A DNA stretch of 20,341 bases from NCBI GenBank assembly GCA_002309345.1, contig DBWZ01000017.1:29508-49848 (forward strand). Reading direction: 5' to 3'. Below, in pieces: positions 13,862 to 20,341 of this stretch. Made by a program: the position numbers and the translations under genes. Each line of letters opens with the position of its first letter. The stretch's first letter is position 1. Under the pieces are notes generated by a model. The model saw nothing but the letters and a program-made list of their open reading frames with translations. It ran no database searches and was not told the origin of the DNA. Source of the DNA: Pseudobutyrivibrio sp. UBA1225 (GTDB lineage: Bacteria; Bacillota; Clostridia; Lachnospirales; Lachnospiraceae).

Positions 13862-15337
13862 CTAATTATTTTCGCTAGATCTGCTAATTTCCAGTATCTC
13901 GTGTAATATGTTCTTTGTTGTCTCCATGTCAGTCTCACAATCTTGACTTACGTGAATGCTTGACTCTGCAGATGCAGCAACCTCCTGTGAAGAAGCAGAC
14001 AAGTTGCTGATTGCATCCATAACCTTAGCATTTGCATCTACACATGAATCAACATTTTCAGAAATATCTGATGCACGTCTTGTAAGGTCAGATACCTTTT
14101 CAAGAATTACTTTGAATTTATCACCTGTCTCAACGATCAGCTCGCCCTGCTGGCTAGAAGAATCTACTGAACGCTGCATATTTAAGGATGCAGTATTAAC
14201 CTTGCTAATCAAATCATCGATTGTAGCGGAGATTTCCTCTGCTGATTCTTTGGTGTGCTCTGAAAGCGCTCTGATTTCGTCAGCAACAACTGCAAAGCCT
14301 TTGCCTGCCTCGCCTGCTCTAGCCGCCTCAATAGAAGCGTTGAGCGCAAGAAGATTTGTCTGACTAGAGATATTAAGGATAGTTCCAACGATATCCTTAA
14401 CCGTTCCCGCAGACTCCTGAAGCTGAGACGTCATCTCGGCTGTCTCTTCGTTAATTTTTGAAGTTTCGTCAGATTTAACTCTAAGCTCTTCAACAAGTGT
14501 GTTACCATCACTTATATTTTCCGTAACCTCATCAGCGTTATTGAGCATTGCACGAGACTGATGAGCGATATTATCAAGGGATTCTGTAATGTTTGAATTC
14601 ATCGCCGTCTGAGTTTGAATTGCATCAGCAGTAAGATTGATTGACTGAGAAATCTGCTCAGCCGACTCCGCCGTAGATATTACCTTTGTAGACAATCCCT
14701 CCATTGCATCGTTGGCGTCCTCAAGCTTTTTAGCAATATTTGCACTGATAGATTGAATTGTCTTGGCGTGCTCCTCCTGCATAGCAGCAGCCCCTTCGAT
14801 TTCCTCGAGGGATTCTTGATTTTGACGACTATTAAGACGCACATAAAAGATTGCCATAAAAGCAATCAAAAGAATAAACATTGCATCGGTCATGACCATA
14901 TTAATTCTAGCCGCAACCTCAACAGAGAATTTTATAAAAAGTGGAATATATAAAACGTTGATGCCCACTAATACTGCTGCTGTTATCAGCGTAAGCTTTA
15001 CGTCAGCAAACAAAAGCACAAGCATCAAAAGACCCGGGCCGAAGGCCCATAGATATGGCACATGCACTGAGCCAAGCATTACTATAAAGTAGCTCGCCAT
15101 TAAAGCGCCCATCATCAGGTACTTGCCCATTGCCCTTTTACGACCTATAGATGTGTAGCTTATCACAAAGAAAATTCCGATAAGCACTTGGCAGATAACC
15201 ATAAAGATAGTATCAACCCAGCCTACTCTATCAGCCCTGTAGAGTACGGTTGATATAAGTTCAAATCCTTGAATAATGCCGCCAAATTTAAATGCTAGTT
15301 TGTTTCTCTCAAAAATTTGTCTATCCTTCAGTTCCAT
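13862..15337 (-). CDS. Methyl-accepting chemotaxis protein with six-helix membrane domain (paralogue)
   Basis: A 491-residue chemoreceptor with the same plan as the one at 8271-9755: a short N-terminus with ERNKLA (10-15), about six membrane segments within residues 17-167, no extracellular sensor, no HAMP, then the coiled-coil signalling domain with tip SSQTNLLALNASIEAARAG (324-342). The two receptors are alike in the hairpin but differ almost fully in the membrane part, implying different signals. GAGGAGG lies just before the ATG. It is followed 17 bases later by the glycerophosphotransferase-like gene, so it appears to lead the polyol cluster. A hairpin (15371-15409) separates it from the gene upstream. 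Confidence 0.9.
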   Translation of the reverse strand: MELKDRQIFERNKLAFKFGGIIQGFELISTVLYRADRVGWVDTIFMVICQVLIGIFFVISYTSIGRKRAMGKYLMMGALMASYFIVMLGSVHVPYLWAFGPGLLMLVLLFADVKLTLITAAVLVGINVLYIPLFIKFSVEVAARINMVMTDAMFILLIAFMAIFYVRLNSRQNQESLEEIEGAAAMQEEHAKTIQSISANIAKKLEDANDAMEGLSTKVISTAESAEQISQSINLTADAIQTQTAMNSNITESLDNIAHQSRAMLNNADEVTENISDGNTLVEELRVKSDETSKINEETAEMTSQLQESAGTVKDIVGTILNISSQTNLLALNASIEAARAGEAGKGFAVVADEIRALSEHTKESAEEISATIDDLISKVNTASLNMQRSVDSSSQQGELIVETGDKFKVILEKVSDLTRRASDISENVDSCVDANAKVMDAISNLSASSQEVAASAESSIHVSQDCETDMETTKNILHEILEISRSSENN

Positions 15338-15370
15338 ACTTCCTCCTCAAACAAAAAACACCCTTACATA

Positions 15371-15409
15371 AAGAATACCCTTGCATATAGCCATATGCAA
15401 GGAATTCTT
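15371..15409 (-). terminator. Hairpin between the DUF1292 gene and the chemoreceptor gene (partial terminator or attenuator)
   Basis: CCTTGCATAT (15379-15388) pairs perfectly with ATATGCAAGG (15393-15402) around a 4-base loop. AAGAAT/ATTCTT extends the stem beyond a small internal loop. On the minus strand only three T follow directly, and a T6 run comes about 13 bases later. The hairpin overlaps the stop codon of the DUF1292 gene. It may cut transcription only partly. Confidence 0.5.
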
Positions 15410-15668
15410 ACTTCATTTCCATGTAAGCTTCTGCAACTCGATTGTAATCAATTTGATTTGTTATTTTCTCAACCTTAAAATCATCTTCTCCAACTTTGAC
15501 ACGATAGATGTAACAGCCCTGATCGCTCACTGTATCACCGTCAACTAATGCAGCTGCCACATAACCCTTGTTCTCAAACTCGAACTGGTCGATAACTGCC
15601 ATTTCCACCTCATTGCCATCCTTTGTTTTTACCATGAAGGTGATGTACTCTTTGAACTCTTCACTCAA
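15408..15668 (-). CDS. DUF1292 family small protein (YrzB-like)
   Basis: Function unknown. The 86-residue acidic protein shows the family pattern: an ITFMVKTKDG strand pair, a FEFENKGYVAAAL core, CYIYRVKV, and a C-terminal NRVAEAYMEM helix. I start it at the TTG at 15666-15668, because AAGGAGG stands 8 bases before it and the result has normal DUF1292 length. A longer reading from ATG codons at 15710 or 15689 is open but overlaps the upstream receptor gene and would place the ribosome site inside the coding frame. The ribosome site directly follows the TAA of the upstream gene, so the two are co-translated from one transcript. Confidence 0.85.
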   Translation of the reverse strand: MSEEFKEYITFMVKTKDGNEVEMAVIDQFEFENKGYVAAALVDGDTVSDQGCYIYRVKVGEDDFKVEKITNQIDYNRVAEAYMEMK

Positions 15669-15681
15669 TTGGGTTCCCTCC

Positions 15682-17106
15682 TTATTCATCTTTAGACATG
15701 GTTTCTTCAAGCATTTTGTCTTCAGGCGTCCTAATTGCAGTTTTAAACTTAGCAGTCTTATCCATCAACGCATTTGCCTCAGCTGAAAGCTCCTCGAATA
15801 CCATTCGCATCTCAGCTATGTCACTGGACTCATTTATTCCCATTGCAAAACTTTGCAAATTGATTGCTGAAAACTGTATATCAGATATTATGTTGTTAAA
15901 AGTTTCTTTTATAGAGTTTACCGACTGGGAAATTTCGTTAAGGTCACCTGGCATCTGATCGATATCTTCAACCATCAGGTTGCCCTTTTCCATCTCGCCT
16001 AACACATACTTCTGCTGTTCGATAATATCTGAAACTGTATTTAAGATACTTGCCACCTTGAATTGCAGCTCTCCAATCTCATCATCTGAAGCACCAAAAT
16101 CTACCTTCGTAGTAAAATCTCCTTCCAAAACTCTATCCATGACAGGATTAATCTTTTCTATTGGTCGAAGTACCTTCTTAATGATATGAGCCATGTCAAG
16201 TGATGCTATAATAATGCAAACCAAAGCAACAAACAAGCTAATTCTTATTCCTCGGTCAACGTGTTTACTTATATTGTTTTGCGGATAGGCTACGCCTATT
16301 ATCCATTGGCTCTCGTTTAGACGAGCAGTAGAATACACCATCATCTCGCCGCGATAATCCTTTTCCACTTCGATGTTAGAGCCTGGATTATCTATAATAG
16401 CCTTCAACTCTGGCATAACATCATCTGCAGATGCCATTGTATCGCCCTTTGGATTGAAGTCTTCATTTTGGTGAACAACAACATTTTTGTTGCTATCAAG
16501 CAAAAATCCATAAGCACCATTTTCAAAATCTATTGAATTTAAGAAGTCATTGATTGTGCTAACCGAAGCATCAACACCAACTGCACCTACAAACTTGTTA
16601 TCAATAAAAATCGGAGTCGCTACAGTAGCAAGCATAACATCAGGTCTAGTAGCACTCATATACGGGTTGGTAACTACAGTATGGCCTAGCGTTTTGACCT
16701 CCTTGTACCAAACACGCTGCCTAACATCCACGTTCTTTGCATACTGAACACCACGAGCCATATACATATTTCCTTCTTCTGTGGCTACATATACAAAGAA
16801 CAATTCTTGATGCTGGCTTGCAACTAAATCAATTAGCGGTCTAATATCCTCTTCCGACATGGACTTTTTTGCAACCAAAGAATTGGCAATACCCTCGGTA
16901 ATGCCTTTCATCTCTTCATCCCATGAATCGATTTGGCTTGCGCACAATTCTGTGGCAAGTCCTAGTTCAACTCGCTGTTCTTTCATAACTCGGCGGGACA
17001 TATATATTAAATTCACTGTGGAAATGAGAAATATTGTAACTAAAAGAGCGATAACAACTCGACGTGTTACCTTAGATCTTACTGTTCTTCGTCTAGCCCT
17101 TTTCAT
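15682..17106 (-). CDS. Chemoreceptor-like dCache-HAMP protein lacking the signalling hairpin
   Basis: A 474-residue membrane protein: basic N-terminus, first membrane helix (about 17-36), double-Cache extracellular sensor (about 40-280), second membrane helix (about 288-306), HAMP (about 307-360) and a second HAMP-like segment (about 365-412). The sensor holds R131-x-W133-Y134, Y149 and D179, resembling the amino-acid-binding pattern of dCache domains, with Glu136 where the pattern has Asp. After HAMP, a chemoreceptor should continue for some 250 residues through the QTN...NASIEAARAG tip. Here the chain passes directly to a segment like the last helix of receptors (FEELSAEANALMDKTAKFKT, about 437-456) and ends. 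There is no kinase, GGDEF or other output domain. It looks like a receptor with the CheA/CheW-binding part removed in frame. GGAGGGG sits 5 bases before the ATG. Confidence 0.85.
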   Translation of the reverse strand: MKRARRRTVRSKVTRRVVIALLVTIFLISTVNLIYMSRRVMKEQRVELGLATELCASQIDSWDEEMKGITEGIANSLVAKKSMSEEDIRPLIDLVASQHQELFFVYVATEEGNMYMARGVQYAKNVDVRQRVWYKEVKTLGHTVVTNPYMSATRPDVMLATVATPIFIDNKFVGAVGVDASVSTINDFLNSIDFENGAYGFLLDSNKNVVVHQNEDFNPKGDTMASADDVMPELKAIIDNPGSNIEVEKDYRGEMMVYSTARLNESQWIIGVAYPQNNISKHVDRGIRISLFVALVCIIIASLDMAHIIKKVLRPIEKINPVMDRVLEGDFTTKVDFGASDDEIGELQFKVASILNTVSDIIEQQKYVLGEMEKGNLMVEDIDQMPGDLNEISQSVNSIKETFNNIISDIQFSAINLQSFAMGINESSDIAEMRMVFEELSAEANALMDKTAKFKTAIRTPEDKMLEETMSKDE

Positions 17107-17210
17107 CTTATCCCCTCCATGTGCGTTCCCTCACATCTATAAGGTTACTACATAAATAAGGGCATTTCGTGAAAAAAGTGTATAAATTGGTTACAATTGT
17201 GCCATATTCT

Positions 17211-17897
17211 TTATCCAAAAGAAAAACAATCATATCTTATCGCCTTCCCCGTCAGACTATAGCTCGGCTTAATCTCCGCCAAAAATGGTCCCTTCAGAGG
17301 ACGCTTCACTACTATACGCCTTGGCTCAGCTGCCTTTGCAGCATATAACAGCTCCTGTTCCGATGAACACGGACTTTCTAACTTTTGCAAAAGTTGAAAC
17401 TTCTTTTTGATTAATGCGCTCTTACTTCTAGCTGGAAACATTGGATCAAGCAAGACTATATCTGGGTGATAGCTAAGGTTTTTCATAGCAACGATGCTAT
17501 CCTCACATCTTAGAGTCATCCTTGAAACTATTTCTTTAAGCTCTGGAATTTGAGTGGCCCTCTCCAGAGCATCAGCAAGTAAAGCTGCTATCACCTCGTC
17601 AAACTCGTAAAGCTCCACCTGAAAGCCTGCTGCCGCAAGAATTAAGGAATCCTCCCCAAAGCCAGCCGTGGCATCTATCAGCTTTTGGGGCATGGCTTCA
17701 CCCTTAATTCGAGCCGCCTTTACAAGCATTTCATTTTGAAGATTGCTTTGTCTAAGACGTGGCAGCATATCCCTAAAGTCTGCCATTATAGAGAGCTCGC
17801 CATCAGTCAAACTAAGCCCTTGCTCATTTTGAACAAGGGCCAATCCTATTGATGAAATCTTGTTATTGTATTTTGCTAAAATATTCTCTGCTATCAA
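17211..17897 (-). CDS. RsmJ-like class I SAM-dependent rRNA methyltransferase
   Basis: Related to RsmJ (YhiQ), which in Escherichia coli methylates G1516 of 16S rRNA. In 228 residues: an N-terminal region, then SAM motif I DATAGFGEDS (75-84), an acidic residue pair (E98-D100) for ribose binding, motif IV DPMFP (151-155) followed by a basic KSALIKKK stretch, and VVKRP (196-200). All match the RsmJ pattern, so the fold and cofactor are clear; the exact base is inferred. No ATG lies between the upstream stop and the conserved part. I use the TTG at 17895-17897, with GAGG ten bases upstream. It follows the cation efflux gene by 24 bases in the same frame, probably one operon. Confidence 0.8.
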   Translation of the reverse strand: MIAENILAKYNNKISSIGLALVQNEQGLSLTDGELSIMADFRDMLPRLRQSNLQNEMLVKAARIKGEAMPQKLIDATAGFGEDSLILAAAGFQVELYEFDEVIAALLADALERATQIPELKEIVSRMTLRCEDSIVAMKNLSYHPDIVLLDPMFPARSKSALIKKKFQLLQKLESPCSSEQELLYAAKAAEPRRIVVKRPLKGPFLAEIKPSYSLTGKAIRYDCFSFG

Positions 17898-17921
17898 ATC
17901 TGCACGTCCTCTAGCATGTAT

Positions 17922-19061
17922 TTAATCTGTAACATCTACATCAGGTGCTATCTGCACATTATACTCTGGGAATAGAGCCTTTAGCTCACCCATAATTATT
18001 TCGATTCCTTCAAATGCGTCTATCTCAAAGGAAAATACAACGTCAAATCGCATCTGCTTTGTCTGAGTATCAACGTAAAATCCATGCAACTGCAAAGCAA
18101 AGTCATGGGCGATTACTGTTTCCACGACCTTGTTTCGTATTTTCGATACTTCATCATCCTTGGTGTTATATGAATATACTCCAACACCTGTTAAGATAAC
18201 TCCTGTCTCCTTATAGACCTTTGCCTCTATATGACGTGTCAAAACATCCAACTCTTCAACTGTCATCGTATCCGGAACCTCGATATGAACTGATGCATAG
18301 TTTCGATTTGGCCCATAGTTGTTAATTATCAAATCATAGGCACCGCGAACCTCTGGCTCCTCACAAATCAAGCGCTTGATTCCAATAGACATATCTCTGT
18401 CTGGTCTGACTCCAAGGATATCATCCAAGGTGTCCTGAAGCATTTCGATACCTGATTTGATGATGAATATTGAAATGACAACACCTACGATTGCCTCAAG
18501 AGAAACCCCCGTAAACACGTAGATTAATGCTGATGCAAGAACAGATGCTGATAGAATTGCATCAAAGCTGGCGTCTGCTCCCGATGCAATCAACGCTCCG
18601 GAATTAACCTTTTCACCTCTTGATTTGACGAATCTTCCAAGAACTATTTTTACTAAAATCGCAACTGCTATAATCACAAGAGTTACTGTAGAATAATCCG
18701 CCTTCTCAGGATGGATAAGCTTTTTGATTGACTCAACAAGTGATGTACCTCCGGCATAGAGCACGATTGCTGCCACAATCATTGCACTTAAATACTCGAT
18801 TCGACCGTAGCCTAATGGGTGCTTCTTATCCGGAAGTCTGTTGGCAAGCTTGGTACCCACAATAGTAATCACTGATGAGAGCGCATCAGACAAATTGTTT
18901 ACCGCATCTAAAACTATAGCGATAGAGTGTGACAGAAGTCCTACCGCCGCCTTGAATCCTGCCAAGAAAAGATTTGCAATGATTCCTACTATACTAGTTT
19001 GGACAATTATTTTGTCACGATTTTCCATTGCATCCACAATATTCATGTTATTATTCTTCAT
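17922..19061 (-). CDS. Cation diffusion facilitator, probably manganese efflux (MneP/MntE type)
   Basis: A 379-residue proton-driven divalent metal exporter. Six membrane helices fill about residues 20-205, followed by a cytoplasmic metal-sensing domain and an extended C-terminal part (about 215-379). The transport site in helix 2 reads N55-x3-D59 (DAVNNLSD) and that in helix 5 reads D163-x3-D167 (GADASFDA). Zinc exporters have H-x3-D in helix 5; D-x3-D is typical of the manganese-exporting group (MntE, MneP, MneS), so manganese is the likely substrate. HPLGYGRIEY (81-90) is the conserved loop between helices 2 and 3. GAGGG lies a few bases before the ATG. A 9-bp inverted repeat sits just upstream. 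The RsmJ-like gene follows. Confidence 0.9.
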   Translation of the reverse strand: MKNNNMNIVDAMENRDKIIVQTSIVGIIANLFLAGFKAAVGLLSHSIAIVLDAVNNLSDALSSVITIVGTKLANRLPDKKHPLGYGRIEYLSAMIVAAIVLYAGGTSLVESIKKLIHPEKADYSTVTLVIIAVAILVKIVLGRFVKSRGEKVNSGALIASGADASFDAILSASVLASALIYVFTGVSLEAIVGVVISIFIIKSGIEMLQDTLDDILGVRPDRDMSIGIKRLICEEPEVRGAYDLIINNYGPNRNYASVHIEVPDTMTVEELDVLTRHIEAKVYKETGVILTGVGVYSYNTKDDEVSKIRNKVVETVIAHDFALQLHGFYVDTQTKQMRFDVVFSFEIDAFEGIEIIMGELKALFPEYNVQIAPDVDVTD

Positions 19062-19073
19062 CTCTTCCCTCTC

Positions 19074-19096
19074 TTCAAATCATAAACTGATTTGAA
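19074..19096 (-). promoter_or_regulatory. Perfect 9-bp inverted repeat before the cation efflux gene
   Basis: TTCAAATCA, five bases, TGATTTGAA, lying 12 bases upstream of the ATG and directly ahead of its ribosome site. It could be an operator for a dimeric repressor or an mRNA hairpin that limits ribosome access. The regulator is unknown. Confidence 0.5.
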
Positions 19097-19113
19097 ATTT
19101 TTCTTTTATTATT

Positions 19114-19143
19114 TTTCTGCAGAAGAAAATCTTCTATCAGAAA
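19114..19143. repeat. Bulged hairpin between the MetH-activation-like and cation efflux genes
   Basis: TTTCTG (19114-19119) pairs with CAGAAA (19138-19143) and AGAAG (19121-19125) with CTTCT (19131-19135), with small bulges. It lies 11 bases after the stop of the minus-strand gene at 19155. The bases beyond it are A-rich in that direction, so it is at best a weak terminator. Confidence 0.4.
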
Positions 19144-19154
19144 TATTATTTGCC

Positions 19155-19751
19155 TTATGATTTTCGCATAATACATTTGAGATTTCCACAACTACTGCAA
19201 GTATTGCAGATGTTTTCCACATTGTCGTAGCCTACTGCACTTCCCTCGTAGAGAGGTAGCACCAGACAAACCGATTTCAATGGACTAAGCATATAACTTT
19301 CGTTCATGGATACCCCAGCTGGCTTTAGTAAATCAAGTATCTCCTTCGTCAGCTCCATAGGATATTTGTTTCCTATAAACTCCAGCGAAGAAACCGTCTT
19401 GCCACTATAGGTATTAATGTCCCTCACAAGAGACTTGTACGAACGAGATAGAATCTTGACTGCGATGGCATCTAAAATGTAAGTCTCCATAATCTGCTGA
19501 TTTGCCATGTAGTCGTTTATGATCTCATCGATTTCGCTACCCAAGGTAAGGATAGCAACTGCATAATCCGTCAAATCGATACCATCTAGCTTTGGGTTTA
19601 TCGCATAGTCCATTTGCACCTGCGGGCTAGCAAAATGCCTCTGGTACAAGGATTTGATTTTGGACCTATCATCCTCACTAAAGTGGTATTGCTTGATTAT
19701 ATCGTCTATATCAGAATACTCTGGACTAATCCTGACTATCTTGTGTTTCAC
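19155..19751 (-). CDS. Methionine-synthase activation-domain-like protein with C-terminal cysteine cluster
   Basis: A 198-residue soluble protein. Residues 60-170 resemble the activation (reactivation) domain of B12-dependent methionine synthase: DYAVAILTLGSEID (62-75), METYILDAIAV (88-98) and SYMLSPLKSV (152-161). Free-standing versions occur in Clostridia and are thought to assist corrinoid enzymes. The C-terminus has four cysteines, C182, C185, C188 and C193 (C-x2-C-x2-C-x4-C), a plausible iron-sulfur or zinc site that could donate electrons to reduce inactive cob(II)alamin; this is inference. The start is a GTG at 19749-19751, lying inside the end of the upstream gene (26-base overlap) with GAGG 12 bases before it, so translation is probably coupled. 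No methionine synthase is in the window. Confidence 0.72.
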   Translation of the reverse strand: MKHKIVRISPEYSDIDDIIKQYHFSEDDRSKIKSLYQRHFASPQVQMDYAINPKLDGIDLTDYAVAILTLGSEIDEIINDYMANQQIMETYILDAIAVKILSRSYKSLVRDINTYSGKTVSSLEFIGNKYPMELTKEILDLLKPAGVSMNESYMLSPLKSVCLVLPLYEGSAVGYDNVENICNTCSSCGNLKCIMRKS

Positions 19752-20004
19752 TGCTTTTCATAACCTCAACTATCTTAGAAAATTGAGCGTTGATGTCATC
19801 ATAGTTGTCACGTATGTGTGGTCGCAGACAATTAACGCACGACTTTATCCCACCATCGGTATAGGAAAAATTACCGCCACACTTGTCCCCCAAACAATAA
19901 AGCGGACAATAACAAAACAGACAATTGAAATCCTCCGGATTGTCTGTCTCATGACATGGGAAATATTCACATTCTCGATTCTGAAAGAATTTGTAATGCT
20001 CCAT
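19726..20004 (-). CDS. Cysteine-rich small domain protein (PF04071-like, metal binding)
   Basis: A 92-residue protein with nine cysteines (12, 17, 28, 31, 33, 37, 42, 56, 59) in the family pattern: KFFQNRECEYFPCH (5-18), FNCLFCYCPLYCLGDKCGG (26-44) and GIKSCVNCLRPH (52-63). This domain is regarded as a metal-binding module and is sometimes found with cobalamin-related proteins. Here it overlaps a methionine-synthase-activation-like gene, supporting a corrinoid or metal-redox role. Exact function unknown. An in-frame TGA lies immediately before the ATG at 20004, so the start is certain. There is no good ribosome site, and a TATAAT stands only 7 bases upstream, so the message may be almost leaderless. 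Confidence 0.85.
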   Translation of the reverse strand: MEHYKFFQNRECEYFPCHETDNPEDFNCLFCYCPLYCLGDKCGGNFSYTDGGIKSCVNCLRPHIRDNYDDINAQFSKIVEVMKSSETQDSQD

Positions 20005-20010
20005 TCATCC

Positions 20011-20016
20011 ATTATA
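20011..20016 (-). promoter_or_regulatory. Candidate -10 box for the cysteine-rich gene
   Basis: A perfect TATAAT on the minus strand ends 7 bases before the ATG. The -35 counterpart is poor (TTCCAA, 16 bases upstream). If used, transcription would start at or next to the start codon. Confidence 0.35.
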
Positions 20017-20018
20017 TC

Positions 20019-20039
20019 AAAAAAACTCCCGGTTGGAAG
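20019..20039 (-). terminator. Small terminator-like hairpin upstream of the cysteine-rich gene
   Basis: On the minus strand CTTCC, loop AACC, GGGAG forms a 5-bp stem with one G-T pair, followed by seven T. It could end transcription arriving from the right, or act as an attenuator in a leader of the cysteine-rich gene. Confidence 0.45.
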
Positions 20040-20137
20040 CAAACTTCATGACCCCGGCAGCTCTATTCTCTTCTTCCGCCCCGGTGCCCGCTCTCTTTAT
20101 GCACCTCCCCATCACCGGGCTGACGTCGTACAAGATT
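20040..20137. other. GC-rich non-coding spacer with strong hairpin
   Basis: No gene is visible. The plus strand is C-rich. CCCGGTG (20080-20086) pairs perfectly with CACCGGG (20113-20119) across 26 bases. The mix of purine-rich and GC-rich blocks resembles the spacer at 136-267 in mirror orientation, though base-by-base alignment there is poor. I looked for a cobalamin riboswitch, given the neighbouring genes, and could not find its conserved boxes. Confidence 0.35.
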
Positions 20138-20270
20138 ATGATTTTCTAAAATGCTAATACCACCATCTTTATTTGTGGGTGTGCGTTCAACTATTTACAA
20201 TTCTGTCAGGAATGTTATGTCCCTGGTCGGACACGATATTTATTCACAAGAAATGCTTCCACGTGCCTTG
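20138..20270 (+). pseudogene. Decayed copy of the left-edge unidentified gene
   Basis: Read on the plus strand, this stretch aligns with the minus strand of 1-135: TTTACAATTC (20194-20203), GGAATG (20209-20214), TGTCCCTGG (20218-20226), CGGACA (20228-20233) and TTCCAC (20257-20262) occur in the same order and nearly the same spacing as in the left copy. The ATG equivalent (20138) is followed after two codons by TAA, and an extra base at 20227 shifts the frame, so it cannot encode the same protein. Identity is partial; the relation is judged by eye. The remaining 71 bases to the window end show no gene. Confidence 0.4.
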
Positions 20271-20341
20271 CCTTAGGAGTAATTGCGGCGCATTGGAATG
20301 AGCCTAGTGAAATAGAAAGTGATTTTTGAAAATATATAGTC

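Noticed and set aside
15669..15710. Longer N-terminus of the DUF1292 protein from upstream ATG codons
   Set aside because: These lie within the end of the receptor-like gene and lack ribosome sites, while AAGGAGG is ideally spaced to the TTG at 15668.
20138..20330. Diversity-generating retroelement template/variable repeat pair formed with 1-135
   Set aside because: Differences between the copies include insertions and deletions and are not limited to adenines, and no reverse transcriptase is present.
20005..20341. Cobalamin riboswitch upstream of the corrinoid-type genes
   Set aside because: The context invited it and the minus strand is GC-structured, but I could not find a convincing B12 box or the conserved core. 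Left as an unexplained spacer.

Overview
The window looks like a chromosomal segment of a motile, low-GC anaerobic Firmicute, most likely a Lachnospiraceae member of the Butyrivibrio/Pseudobutyrivibrio type. This is inferred from protein style, AT-rich codon use, very strong AAGGAGG ribosome sites, several chemoreceptors including six-helix ones, a clostripain-family peptidase and a DUF1292 protein. No rRNA, tRNA, CRISPR array or complete insertion sequence was seen.

Layout. (1) 1-421: the N-terminus of an unidentified gene running off the left edge on the minus strand, a G-rich spacer, and the promoter and leader of the pantothenate operon. (2) 422-3458 (+): panG-like ketopantoate reductase, panB, panC and panD, a complete set for making pantothenate from ketoisovalerate and aspartate. 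(3) 3459-3668: a dense set of hairpins separating convergent transcription. (4) 3669-9755 (-): a classical Cache-HAMP chemoreceptor, then a two-gene unit of a six-helix chemoreceptor and a membrane-anchored C11 peptidase. (5) 9929-17106 (-): a long run read right to left: a Cache-HAMP receptor lacking its signalling hairpin, a DUF1292 protein, a second six-helix chemoreceptor, then four genes resembling a CDP-activated pentitol-phosphate pathway (GT-B transferase, pentulose-phosphate epimerase-like, TarI-like cytidylyltransferase, zinc dehydrogenase). (6) 17211-19061 (-): an RsmJ-like rRNA methyltransferase and a cation efflux protein with Mn-type motifs. (7) 19155-20004 (-): a cysteine-rich small protein overlapping a methionine-synthase-activation-like protein, plausibly involved in corrinoid metabolism. 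(8) 20005-20341: non-coding sequence with a decayed copy of the left-edge gene, in inverted orientation.

The most unusual points are the headless chemoreceptor, the coupling of chemoreceptor genes with a putative CDP-polyol cluster whose epimerase has altered signature loops, the C11 peptidase co-transcribed with a chemoreceptor, and the related outward-facing segments at the two ends. Nothing here is proven to be a new system. Names rest on motif reading by eye, without database searches.
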